A DNA stretch of 64,000 nucleotides from contig NC_092051.1 in NCBI RefSeq assembly GCF_003086295.3, forward strand, positions 79,616,445 to 79,680,444, read 5' to 3'. The DNA is from Arachis hypogaea. Lineage: Eukaryota > Streptophyta > Magnoliopsida > Fabales > Fabaceae. A program made the position numbers and the translations under genes. Shown one piece after another: positions 33,417 to 44,628 of this stretch; position 1 is the first letter of the stretch, and every line of letters begins with the position of its first letter. Below the pieces are notes generated by a model. It worked only from the letters and a program-made list of their open reading frames with translations. It was not told the DNA's origin and did not search any database.

Positions 33417-35810
33417 TCACAAATGTTCAGAGCATTGTTGAGACTCTCCAACACCAAACTTAGAGTTTGGATATGGGAGTTCAACACCAAACTTAGAGTT
33501 TGGTTGTGGCCTCCCAACACCAAACTTAGAGTTTGGATATGGGAGTTCAACACCAAACTTAGAGTTTGGTTGTGGCCTCCCAACACCAAACTTAGAGTTT
33601 GACTGTGGGGGCTTTGGTTGACTCTGCTTTGAGAGAAGCTTTTCATGCTTCCTCTCCATGGTTGCAGAGGGAGATCCTTGAGTTTTAAACACAAGGGAGT
33701 CCTCATTCCATTGAAGGACTAGTTCACCTCTGTCAACATCAATCACAGCTCTTGCTGTGGCCAGGAAAGGTCTTCCTAGGATGATGGATTCATCCTCTTC
33801 CTTTCTAGTATCCAAGACTATGAAATCAGCAGGGATGTAAAGGCCTTCAACCTTTACTAATAAGTCCTCTACTTGTCCATATGCCTGTTTTCTTGAATTG
33901 TCTGCCATCTCTAATGAGATTTTAGCAGCTTGCACCCCATAGATTCCCAGTTTCTCTATTACAGAGAGGGGCATGAGGTTTATCCCTGAACCAAGGTCAC
34001 ACAGAGCCTTAAAGATCATGGTGCCTATAGTACAAGGTATTATGAACTTTCCAGGATCCTGTCTCTTCTGAGGCAATGTCAGTTGATCCAGATCACTTAG
34101 TTCATTGATGAACAAGGGAGGTTCAACTTCCCAAGCATCAATGCCAAATAATTTGGCATTCAGCTTCATGATTGCACCAAGAAACTTGGCAGTTTGCTCT
34201 TCAGTAACATCCTCATTCTCTTCAGAAGAGGAATACTCATCAAAGCTCATGAATGGCATAAGGAGGTTCAATGGAATCTCTATGGTCTCTAGATGATCCT
34301 CAGAGTCCTTTAGTTCCTCAGAGGGAAGCTCCTTATTGATCACTGGACGTCCCAGGAGGTCTTCCTCCTTGGGATTCACGTCCTCCACTCCCCTTGTAGG
34401 TTCGGCCATGGTGCTTATGTCAATGGCCTTGCACTCTCCTTTTGGGTTTTCTTTTGTAGTGCTTGGGAGAGTACTGGGAGGGATTTCAGTGATCCTTTTA
34501 CTCAGCTGACCCACTTGTGCTTCTAGATTTCTAATGGAAGATCTTGTTTCATTCATGAAACTTACAGTGGCCTTAGATAGACCAGAGACTAAGTTTGTTA
34601 AATTAGAAGTATTTTGTTCAGAGTTCTCTGTCTGTTGCTGAGTGGATGATGGATAAGGTTTATTATTGTTAAACCTGTTTCTTCCACCATTATTAAAGCC
34701 TTGTTGAGGCTTTTGATCCTTCCATGAGAAATTTGGATGATTTCTCCATGATGAGTTATAGGTGTTTCCATAAGGTTCACCTAAGTAATTCACCTTTGCT
34801 ATTGCAGGGATCTCAGGATCATAAGCTTCTTCTTCATAAGAAGCCTCTTGAGTACTGTTGGATGCAACTTGCATTCCATGCAGACTCTGAGAGATCATAT
34901 TGACTTGCTGAGTCAATATTTTATTCTGAGCCAATATGGCATTCAGAGTATCAACTTCAAGAACTCCCTTCTTCATAGGCGTCCCATTACTCACAGGATT
35001 TCTTTCGGAAGTGTACATGAACTGGTTATTAGCAACCATGTCAATGAGTTCTTGAGCTTCTGCAGGCGTTTTCTTTAGGTGAGTGGATCCACCTGCAGAA
35101 GTGTCCAGTGACATCTTTGATAGCTCAGATAAACCATCATAGAATATATCCAGGATGGTCCATTCTGAAAGCATGTCAGAAGGACACTTTTTGGTCAACT
35201 GTTTGTATCTTTCCCAAGCTTCATAGAGGGATTCACCTTCTTTCTGTCTGAAGGTTTGAACATCCACTCTAAGCTTGCTCAGCTTTTGAGGAGGAAAGAA
35301 CTTGGCTAGGCAAGCCTTGACCAGCTTATCCCAAGAGTTCAGGCTATCCTTAGGTTGAGAGTCCAACCATACTCTAGCTCTGTCTCTTACAGCAAAAGGG
35401 AAAAGCATGAGCCTGTAGACTTCGGGATCTACTCCATTAGTCTTAACAGTATCACATATCTGCAAGAATTCAATTAAGAACTGAAAAGGATCTTCAGATG
35501 GAAGTCCATGAAACTTGCAGTTCTGCTACATCAGAGAAACTAATTGAGGTTTCAGCTCAAAATTGTTTGCTCCAATGGCAGGAATGGAGATGCTTCTTCC
35601 ATGTAAATTGGAATTAGGTGCAGTAAAGTCACCAAGCATTCTCCTTGCATTATTATTATTTTCAGCTGCCATCTTCTTTTCCTGTTTGATAATTTCTGAC
35701 AGGTGCTTGCTGGTTTGTTGTAATTCAGCTTCTCTTAGTTTTCTCTTCAGAGTCCTTTCAGGATCTGGATCTGCTTCAACAAGAATATTCTTGTCCTTGC
35801 TCCTGCTCAT
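33417..35810 (-). pseudogene. gag-protease of element 2 (copy B)
   Basis: ATG at 35810 (MSRSKDKNILVEADPDPE). One stop at about 35523-35525 splits the N terminus from an otherwise open 682-codon frame (33417-35465). The capsid core has FPFAVRDRARVWLDSQP and FFPPQKLSKLRVDVQTF. An Asn-rich linker follows, then the protease (CDLGSGINLMP, SIILGRPFLATARAVIDVD), and a C-terminal repeat with five NSKFGV units. It is the best-preserved gag-PR of the window. The single stop is shared with copy A. No RT follows. Confidence 0.88.
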
Positions 35811-37564
35811 ATGACAAAGAAGAGGGCACAGAAAAATAATAATAATAGAGATCCCTTTTTTTTTGAATAGAGGGAGAGATGTTAGTAGATGAATAAACAA
35901 ATAGAAGGAGATGAGAGAGAAGAAAATTTTCGAAAATAATTTTTGAAAAATGTTAGTAATTTTCGAATTTTTTTTTAAATCAAAGATTAAAATAATTAGT
36001 TAATTAAAAAGAAATTTTGAAAAAGAGGGAAGATATTTTCGAAAATTAGAGAGAGAGAGTTAGTTAGGTGGTTTTGAAAAAGATAAGAAACAAACAAAAA
36101 GTTAGTTAGTTAGTTGAAACAAATTTTGAAAATCAATTTTGAAAAGATAAGAAGTTAGGAAGTTAGAAAATATATTTTGAAATCAAATTTTTGAAAAAGA
36201 TATGATGAGAAGATATTTTTTAAAAAGATATGATAGAAATTAGTTTTGAAAAAGATTTGATTTTTTAAAAGTCACAATTAATGACTTGATTCACAAGAAA
36301 TCACAAGATATGATTCTAGAACTTAAAGCTTGAATCTTTCTTAACAAGCAAGTAACAAACTTGAAATTTTTGAATCAAAACATTACTTGATGATGTTATT
36401 TTCGAAAATTATGAGACAAAATTAAGAAAAGATTTTTGAAAAATATTTTTGTAATTTTCGAAAATAACTAAGAAAAATAAAAAAGATTTGATTTTTGAAA
36501 AAGATTTTGAAAAAGATAAGATTTTTTTAAAATGAAAATTTGATTTGACTCATAAAAACAACTTGATTTTAAAAATTTTTGAAAAAAAATCAAATCTAAT
36601 TTTCGAATTTGATGAGAAGAAAAATGGAAAGATATTTTTTTTTATTTTTGAAAATTTTTTTTTTTGATGAGAGAGAAAAACATGAAAAAGATGCAATGCA
36701 TGCAAATTTTAGATCAAAACTATGAATGTATGCACGAATGCTATGAATGTCAAGATGAACACCAAGAACACCGTGAATATCATGATAAACATCAAGAACA
36801 TATTTTTGAAAAATTTTATATGCAAAGAAAACATGCAAGACACCAAACTTAGAAATCTTTCATGTTTAGACTCTAATAAAAAATGCACATGTAAAACAAG
36901 AAAAGACACAAAACAAGAAAACATCAAGATCAAACAAGAAGACTGACCAAGAACAACTTGAAGATCATGAAGAACACTATGAATGCATGAAATTTTCGAA
37001 AAATGCAAGATGCGTATGCAATTGACACCAAACTTATGATATGACTCAAGACTCAAACAAGAAATACAAACTATTTTTGATTTTTATGATTTTATGATTT
37101 TTTTGTATTTTCTTTTAATTTTTTTCGAAAATTATTGTGAAAAATAAAAATAAGGATTCCAAAATTTTTAATATGAATTCCAGGAATCTTGCCATGTTAG
37201 TCTTAAAGCTCCAATCAAAGGGTCAGGCATGGCTTAATAGCCAGCCAAGCTTTAATAAAAATATGAGTGTAATTCAGACATGACAAGCCTAACATGCCCT
37301 ATCCAGAAGAATTGGGCATGACTCCATTGAGGTGATTAGTTGAAGACCAATCCCAAAGCAGTTTGGGTATGGCTTTACAGCCAGATAGGCTTCAACATGC
37401 TTCATGAAACACTAGAATTCATTCTTAAAAATTCTTAAGAAAAATAATATTCTTGAAAACATTTTTTTTTCGAAAACAAGTGAAAAATTTTTGAAAGGAA
37501 AACAAAAAGAAAATTACCTAATCTGAGCAACAAGATGAACCGTCAATTGTCCAAACTCGAACAA
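35811..37564 (-). other. 5' leader of element 2
   Basis: About 1.75 kb between PBS and gag without a supported gene. It is strongly AT-rich with many TTTTCGAAAAT and GAAAAAGAT repeats. It carries two copies of ACACCAAACTTA (near 36840 and 37027), the PPT-like motif of this family. The short frames here are low-complexity shadows. Confidence 0.7.
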
Positions 37565-37582
37565 TCCCAGGCAACGGCACCA
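37565..37582 (-). other. Primer-binding site of element 2 (tRNA-Asp type)
   Basis: In sense TGGTGCCGTTGCCTGGGA: two mismatches to the tRNA-Asp complement TGGCGCCGTTGCCGGGGA. It lies six bases from the LTR end. Confidence 0.85.
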
Positions 37583-37588
37583 AAAACT

Positions 37589-39259
37589 TGGTACGCGGAA
37601 TCGTGATTACACTTTAATTATGTAAAATTCATTCCTCTTTCTTTCCCTGGACATGGCGCTAAAAACATGATGCCAAGACCATGGTTCACAACTCCGTGTA
37701 ACTAACCAGCAAGTGCACTGGGTCATCCAAGTAATACCTTACGTGAGTAAGGGTCGAATCCCACGGAGATTGTTGGTATGAAGCAAGCTATGGTCACCTT
37801 GCAAATCTCAGTTAGGCATTTACATAATTGATAATGGTGTTTTCGAATATTAATTAATAGAATAGGGATAGAAATACTTATGTAATTCATTGGTGAGAAT
37901 TTCAGATAAGCGAATGGAGATGCTTTCGTTCCTCTGAACCTCTGCTTTCCTGCTATCTTCATCCAATCAGTCTTACTCCTTTCCATGGCTGGCTTTATGC
38001 AAGGGCATCACCATTGTCAGTGGCTACAACCCCTCCTCTCAGTGAAAAATATGCTCACATGCTCTATCACAGCACGGCTAATCATCGGTCGATTCTCGAT
38101 CATGCTGGAATAGGATTCACCCTCCTTTTGCGTTTGTCACTAACGCCCAGCACTCGCGAGTTTGAAGCTCGTCACAGTCATTCAATCATTGAATCCTACT
38201 CGGAATACCACAGACAAGGTTTAGACTTTCCGGATTCTCTTGAATGCCGCCATCATTCTAGCTTACACCACGAAGATTCCGATTAAGAGATCTAAGAGAT
38301 ACTCATTCAATTCGAATGTAGAACGGAAGTGGTTGTCAGGCACGCGTTCATAGGGAATGATGATGATTGTCACGTTCATCACATTCAGGTTGAAGTGCGA
38401 ATGAATATCTTAGAAGCAAAATAAGAAGAATTGAATAGGAAACAGTAGTACTTTGCATTAATCATTGAGGAACAGCAGAGCTCCACACCTTAATCTATGG
38501 AGTGTAGAAACTCTACCGTTAAAAATACATAAGTGATATGTCCAGACATGGCCGAATGGCCAGCCCCTCTGATCTAAGAACCAGTCATCCAAAGATGATC
38601 AAAAGATTCAAAGATGGTTCCTAAGATGACTAATACAATAGTAAAAGGTCCTATTTATAATAAACTAGCTACTAGGGTTTACATGAGTAAGTAATTGATG
38701 CATAAATCCACTTCCGGGGCCCACTTGGTGTGTGTTTGGGCTGAGCTTGAGTGTTGCACGTGTAGAGGTCTTTCTTGGAGTTCAACGCCAGCTTTTGTGC
38801 CAGTTTGGGCGTTCAACTCTAGTTTTGGCTCCTTTTCTGGCACTGGACGCCAGATTTGGGCAGAAAGCTGGCGTTGAACGCCAGTTTACGTCATTTATTC
38901 TTGGCCAAAGTATGGACTATTATATATTGCTGGAAAGCCCTGGATGTCTACTTTCCAACGCAATTGGAAGCGCGCCATTTCGAGTTCTTTAGCTCCAGAA
39001 AATCCACTTTGGGTGCAGGGAGGTCAGAATCCAACAGCATCAGCAGTCCTTCTTCAACCTCTGAATCTGATTTTTGCTCAAGTCCCTCAATTTCAGCCAG
39101 AAAATACCTGAAATCACAGAAAAACACACAAACTCATAGTAAAGTCCAGAAATGTGAATTTAACATTAAAACTAATGAAAACATCCCTAAAAGTAACTAG
39201 ATCCTACTAAAAACATACTAAAAACAATGTCAAAAAGCATATAAATTATCCGCTCATCA
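37589..39259 (-). repeat. Element 2 5' LTR (1671 bp)
   Basis: Same length and ends as the 3' LTR. Right flank AAAGC (39260-39264) is the target-site duplication. Confidence 0.95.
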
Positions 39260-39264
39260 AAAGC

Positions 39265-39574
39265 CCAGGATGTCTACTTTCCAACGCAATTTAGAGCGCA
39301 CCTATTGGGCTTCTGTAGTTCCAAAAAATCTACTTTGAGTGCAGGGAGGTCATAATCCAACAGTATCTGCAGTCCTTTTTCAGCCTCTGAATCAGATTTT
39401 TGCTCAGGTCCCTTAATTTCGGCCAGAAAATACCTGAAATCACAGAAAAACATACAAACTCATAGTTAAGTCCAAAAATGTGATTTTTAAATAAAAACTA
39501 ATAAAAACATAATAAAAACTAACTAAAACATACTAAAAACAATGCCAAAAAGCGTATAAATTATCCGCTCATCA
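39265..39574 (-). repeat. Element 1 3' LTR, second part
   Basis: Continues the element 1 LTR after element 2 (CCAGGATGTCTACTTTCC ... CCGCTCATCA). With 28219-29526 it makes a 1618-bp LTR. Confidence 0.9.
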
Positions 39575-40054
39575 CAACACCAAACTTAAATTGTTGCTTG
39601 TCCCCAAGCAACTGAAAATCATATAAGATAAAAAGAATAGAATGTACAATGAATTCCAAAAACATCTATGAAGATCAGTATTAATTAGATGAGCAGGGCT
39701 TTTAGCTTTTTGCTTCTGAACAGTTTTGGCATCTCACTTTATCCCTTGAAGTTCAGAATGATTGGCATCTATAGGAACTCAGAATCCAGATAGTGTTATT
39801 GATTTTCCTAGTTAAGTATGTTGATTCTTGAACACGGCTACTTTATTAGTCTTGGCCGTGACCCTAAGCATTTTGTTTTCCAGTATTACCACCGGATACA
39901 TAAATGCCACAGACACATGACTGGGTGAACCTTTTCAGATTGTGACTCAGCTTTGCTAAAGTCCCCAGTGAGAGGTGTCCAGGGCTCTTAAGCACACTCT
40001 TTTTGCTTTGGACCACGACTTTAACCGCTCAGTCTCAAGTTTTCACTTGACACC
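39575..40054 (-). other. Element 1 3' non-coding end with PPT and hairpin
   Basis: Directly inside the 3' LTR lies CAACACCAAACTTA followed by the hairpin GTTGCTTG/CAAGCAAC. The rest is homologous to 4860-5300. Element E interrupts it at 40054. Confidence 0.75.
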
Positions 40055-40380
40055 TGATGCCAGGGCATCCTGGCCAGTTTTACTGACCTTTTCTTTACTG
40101 TTTTTAGGTTAGTTTCATGCATTTCCTTAGGAAATAAGCTAGTTTTGGGTAGATATTCACTTACACCTTGATTCAAGCATACATTGTGCATTTCACATTA
40201 TTTCATGAGGATTTTGCATAAGTTTAGTGACAAATTGTATGTTGCATTGCCCATGACTTGGACTAGAACTTTGATGCACTCTATTGCTTGATTTCAGGAC
40301 CAAAGGAAGCAAGGAAAGGGAGGAAACTTGCAAGATTAATGAGAAAAGTGATTGCCAATGACACTCTCAAAGCCATCATT

Positions 40381-41192
40381 GCCCACGTTAAGAGTCACGT
40401 TAACTAAGTTAACGTGAACTCTAACGTGGAAAAGGGAAGTTGAGCCAACGTTAGTGACACTTAACATTGTCACTAACGTTGGCAAACACTCATGAGTGGC
40501 CACGTTAGAGCCCACGTTAACCTAGTTAACGTGACCTCTAACGTTAAAGGGGGAAGAGAAGCCAACGTTAGTGACATTCAACATTGTCACTAACGTTGGC
40601 CTAAGGATGCAACACACCACGTTAACTCCCACGTTAACTTGGTTAACGTAGGAGCTAACGTAAAAAGTGAGAGTTGTCGATAACGTTAGTGACACTCAAC
40701 ATTGTCACTAACGTTGGAAGCAACCACACAAACCCCCAAGGAGCCACGTTAACTTCCACGTTAACTTAGTTAATGTGGAAGCTAACGATGAGGAATGAAT
40801 GATGAGCCAACGTTAGTGACACTCAACATTGTCACTAACGTTGGGATGGCTAAGAATGGCCACGTTAGAAGCCACGTTAACCTAGTTAACGTGGACTTTA
40901 ACGTGAGATCTAGGGGCACATTGGAACGTTAATGACAATGTTGAGTGTCACTAACGTTCTCGAAGGTTGGCAAGGCCACGTTAGAAGCCACGTTAACCTA
41001 GTTAACGTGGGCTTTAACGTGAAGCAAAAAGGGGCACACTAGAACGTTAGTGACAATGTTGAGTGTCACTAACGTTCTCGAAGGTTGGCAAGGCCACGTT
41101 AGAAGCCACGTTAACCTAGTTAACGTGGGATCTAACGTGAGGCAAGGGGGTACATTGGAACGTTAGTGAAAATGTTAAGTGTCACTAACGTT
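40381..41192 (+). repeat. Tandem array of seven ~117-bp double-hairpin units in E LTR
   Basis: Each unit has hairpin a (CACGTTAAC / GTTAACGTG inside an outer CACGTTAGA / TCTAACGTG) and hairpin b (CCAACGTTAGTGAC / GTCACTAACGTTGG). Units start near 40381, 40500, 40617, 40743, 40860, 40976 and 41094. The b loop is TCAACATT-like in every unit; from unit 5 onward b lies in the opposite orientation. Confidence 0.9.
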
Positions 41193-41370
41193 CCCGAACT
41201 TATACTTTCACTAAATGATTAACACCCCTTACGCCCTGAGCTAAAGTCTCTGCCCACTTAACACTTTCTCTCTGCAAGTAAAGCCAAGCACAAATGAAGA
41301 AAAGAACTGCTTCAAACTCAAGATCCAAAGGCCCAAGACTTGAAGAGCAAACTAGAAGCTGAGAAGAGTA

Positions 41371-41380
41371 GTATATATAG
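41371..41380 (+). promoter_or_regulatory. TATA box of E LTR
   Basis: GTATATATAG, about 180 bp downstream of the hairpin array; the solo LTR has the same box at about 55344-55352. Confidence 0.65.
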
Positions 41381-42364
41381 GAGTAGCTTTGAATTGTAAA
41401 AGAGAGTTTTGAGGAGGCTGGAAGAGGAGAACTACTCTCTGTATTTTACTTTCTCTGCATTTTCTAGTTTTATGATGTATTCTCCATCTTTGTTTTCATT
41501 TTCTAGAGCTATGAACAACTAAACCCCTTTCATTGGGTTAGGGAGCTCTGTTGTAATTTGATGGATCAATACTAATTTTCATTATTCTTCTTCTATCTTT
41601 TCTCTTGATTTTACTTGAAAGCTTTCGATCTTCATCCAATTGAGTAGTTATCTTGGAAGAGAAGCTATTCAAACTTGGATCTCTTTTGAACCATGAAAGA
41701 GGAATGAAGAGATTAAGCTAGAAATGCTTTCTCATGCTGGACCAAATTGGGTTTGGATGGGTAAGTGACTATAACCCTCTCAATACTTGATTTGGGAAAT
41801 GCATGTGGTATAATCAGTGACCATACTTCATCTCTTCTCATGAGCAATTGACCAAGGAATTAGCTATTGATCAAGATTTGAGAGATTGAATTGTAAGAAA
41901 TTGTAATTCAATCACTTAAGATTGCCAAGGAGATCAATGAGTGCATTGATTAAGGAAGAGATGAAAATGAACTTGATCCGGAGAATTGCAACATCTCCTA
42001 AGCCCAATGAACTCCCCATCTCTGATCTTACCCATTCTCTTTAATTTCTGCCATTTACTTTTATGAGCAAATCCCCCATTCCTATTTACAATTCTGCAAT
42101 TTATTTTCAGTTATTTACTTCCAATCCTTTAATCCTAGCATTTACTTTTCTGTTATTTACATTCCCGCCATTTTATTTTCTGCAACTCTCAACCAATATT
42201 CTGGATTCGCTCAACTAGAACATTCTTCTAATTAAAGTTGCTTGATCAATCAATCCCTGTGGGATTCGACCTCACTCTATTGTGAGTTTTTACTTGACGA
42301 CAAATTCGGTAGACTTGTCGAAGGGAGATTTGTTGTGAGACAAGTTTTCCGTGCATCAAGTTTA

Positions 42365-42382
42365 TGGCACCGTTGCCGGGGA
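42365..42382 (+). other. Primer-binding site of element E (tRNA-Asp type)
   Basis: TGGCACCGTTGCCGGGGA, one mismatch to the tRNA-Asp complement, six bases after the LTR end. Confidence 0.9.
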
Positions 42383-42650
42383 TTGATTGTGCATCAACAA
42401 TGATTAAATTGGAAGATCACTAGATTGAGCATTTTTATTTTGTGAATTTCATTTTCTGTTTTAGTGATTTACTTTTTGTTTTAGTTAAACTTCTTCCCTT
42501 TCCCGTCTACTCTTTTGTTCTTCTTAGTTATTTTCAATTCTGTTTGCTAACCCACTAACTGTTTGATATATTGCATCACCCACAACTAACAGTAATTCTG
42601 ACAGAAATACTTTCTGCACCTATCTTTTCTTGCTTGCACTTGATGGTTGT

Positions 42651-44000
42651 ATGACAGGGAGAAGAAGCGGGGCTTCAACTTCCTTCGATTCTGAACCTGA
42701 GAGGACCTTCCTTAGATTAAGGAGGGAGGCAAGAGGAAAGAAAGTGGTTGGTGCTGAGGAAGAATAGGAATTCTTTGAAACAAACATGGAAGACAACATG
42801 AAAAACCATCATGAAGAAGAAGATCACAACCATGGGGGAGGAGGTAGAGCAAATCATGCTGGGGAGGATAGAAGAGTTTTGGGCTCTTACATCAATCCAA
42901 ACCCAGGCAATTGTGGAAGTTGCATCCAAAAGCCAACAATCCATGCCAACAACTTTGAACTTAAACCACAGCTCATCACCCTTGTTCAGAACAACTGTTC
43001 GTTTGGAGGAAGTGTTCAAGAAGACCATTGAGGAAGCCATAGATGTTATTGAAATAGTAGCAGAGAACGACTACTTCTATGCTTTCGAAAGAGGGAACAC
43101 AAGAGGAGTAATGGAGCTAAACAATGTAGATGCTCTGTTGGCCCAAAACAAGCTCATTACGCAGCAGCTGGCTGACCTCACCAAGAAGATGGAGATGAAC
43201 TAAGTAGCAGCAATCTCCACTTCATCAACAATCCAAGAAGGAGTGAATGAAGAAGCAGAGGTGAGTCAGGAGCAAGCCAACTACATTGGGAGTTCAACAA
43301 GGAAAAACTATGATCCATACTCCAAGACCTACAACCCTGGATGGAGAAACCACCCAAACTTTGGGTGGGGAAGTGAGCAAGATCAAAACCAAGACCAGAG
43401 ACGTTACAACTCTAACAACAATGCAGCTCACCAGCAATTCACACAGAGGACGTCTCAAAACCCCACAACAACACTTCTTCATATACTTATCAAAACCAAA
43501 ATAGCACATCTGCTCCGAATCTCCCATCAATTGATGACAAGCTCTCTGAGATTGAAGTCTTACTTGAAGGAATATGCCAAGAGATTCAAGAAAATAAGGT
43601 GTTCAAAGAGGAAGTGCGAGCCAATGTTAAGAACCAGGGAGAGACCATTAGGAAGCTGGAATTCCAGGTGGGATATTTAGCTGAGAAGATTCCCAAACCT
43701 ACCGATAGCTTCCCAAGTGACACGGAGAAAAACCCCAAGGGAGAAGCAAAGAAAGTAAGATGGGACGATTGCAAAATGGTCACTACGAGTGATCAAGAGA
43801 CTGAAGACAAGCAAGGCAAATTTTGCAAACAACCTGAAGACAACTCAAAGGAGGAGGATAGAGATCACCAAGAACGAGAAATCTCACAACAAGAGTTGTT
43901 GAAGCTCTGTGCTCCCTTCCCTCAACTGCTCAATGGTGCTGTGGGAAAGAGAATATACTCAAGGTTCCTAGACTTGTTTGCATCTTTGCATGTAAACCTT
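42651..44000 (+). pseudogene. gag of element E with capsid core deleted
   Basis: ATG at 42651 (MTGRRSGASTSFDSEPERTF). An in-frame stop follows near 42766. The matrix-like end FELKPQLITLVQNNCSFGGS is followed at about 43020 directly by the post-capsid segment KKTIEEAIDVIEIVAENDYF in another frame, so the capsid core is missing. Downstream sequence is recognisable: LLAQNKLITQQLADLTKKME, GWRNHPNFGWG, QVGYLAEKIPKP, and RFLDLFASLHVN at the truncation. Part after 43240 shifts frame several times. In intact relatives the last motif leads into protease. Confidence 0.8.
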
Positions 44001-44628
44001 CACGCCACAAGCACATGGTTAGGAACAGTTTGGTTTAGCCACTTAGGCCAGGATTTTATTCATGTGGGCCCTCCTATCCACTGATGCTCAAAGCCTTGGA
44101 TCCTTTTTATTTTACCCTTGCCTTTTGGTTTAAAGGGTTATTGGATTTTTCTGCTTGCTTTTTTTTTCTTTTCTTTCTCTCTTTTTTTTTTCGGATATAT
44201 ATATTTTTTTCTGCAAGCTTTTCACTACCTTTTCTTGCTTCAAGAATCAATTTTATGATTTTTTAGATTATCAAATAACATTTCTACTTTTCCATCATTC
44301 TTTCAAGAGCCAACAATTTTAACATTCATGAACAATCAAATTCAAAAATATGCACTGTTCAAGCATTCATTCAGAAAGACAAAAGTATTGCCACCACATC
44401 AAAATAATTAATCTGTTATAAAATTCAAAATTCATGCACTTCTTTTTCTTTTTCAATTAAAAATATTTTCCATTTAAGAAAGGTGATGGATTCATTTTCA
44501 TTGCTTTAAGGCATAGACACTTAGATACTAGTGATCATCTAATAAAGACACAAGCATAAATACACACAAAGCATAAAAATTCAAAAAACAGAAAATAAAG
44601 AATAAGGAGATTAAAGAACGGGTCCACC
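44001..44628 (-). other. Element 1 3' non-coding region (continued)
   Basis: T-rich tracts homologous to 5310-5968. No gene seen. Confidence 0.65.

Larger units (their letters stand above)
26383..36141. repeat. Right copy (B) of the large direct duplication
   Basis: This is the partner of 1-9767. Unlike copy A, it continues without a break into the rest of element 2 (leader, PBS and 5' LTR, to 39259). Copy B therefore lies in the original context and copy A ends at a rearrangement junction. The true left limit of homology cannot be seen because copy A starts at the window edge. Confidence 0.95.
29527..39259 (-). mobile_element. Element 2: complete 9.7-kb non-autonomous retrotransposon (copy B)
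   Basis: Two LTRs of 1671 bp (29527-31197 and 37589-39259) flank a 6.4-kb interior with perfect TSD aaagc (29522-29526, 39260-39264). In sense order: PBS, an AT-rich 1.75-kb leader, gag-PR (33417-35810), a palindrome cluster (33035-33211), the env-like remnant with tRNA-Cys insert (32344-32656), and a 3' non-coding region with PPT-hairpin (31198-31235). RT and integrase are absent. In a 340-bp comparison the two LTRs differ at about 7 sites (roughly 2%). Confidence 0.93.
40055..42358 (+). repeat. 5' LTR of element E (2304 bp)
   Basis: TGATGCCAGGGCAT...TCCGTGCATCA. The TATA box TATATATAGG is at 41372-41380, with a roughly 117-bp hairpin repeat array upstream of it (40381-41192). The U5 end contains CCTGTGGGATTCGACCTCAC and TTACTTGACGACAAATTCGG, common in Athila-type LTRs. 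A homologous solo LTR lies at 53989-56336. Confidence 0.9.
40055..44000 (+). mobile_element. Element E: truncated plus-strand Athila-like element
   Basis: A complete 5' LTR (40055-42358), PBS (42365-42382) and a defective gag (42651-44000). The element ends abruptly in gag at about 44000, and element 1 sequence resumes at CACGCCACAAG. Protease, pol and 3' LTR are deleted. The left flank acacc (40050-40054) would be the TSD; its right partner is gone. ACCT-type microhomology at the break suggests an illegitimate deletion. Confidence 0.85.

Noticed and set aside
36160..37560. Heat-shock-element-like TTTTCGAAAAT repeats in the leader
   Set aside because: GAA and TTC units lack the required two-base spacing; the tract is best described as low-complexity AT-rich sequence.
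40381..41192. CRISPR-like array
   Set aside because: The repeats are inverted and nested with no unique spacers, and the setting is a plant LTR.
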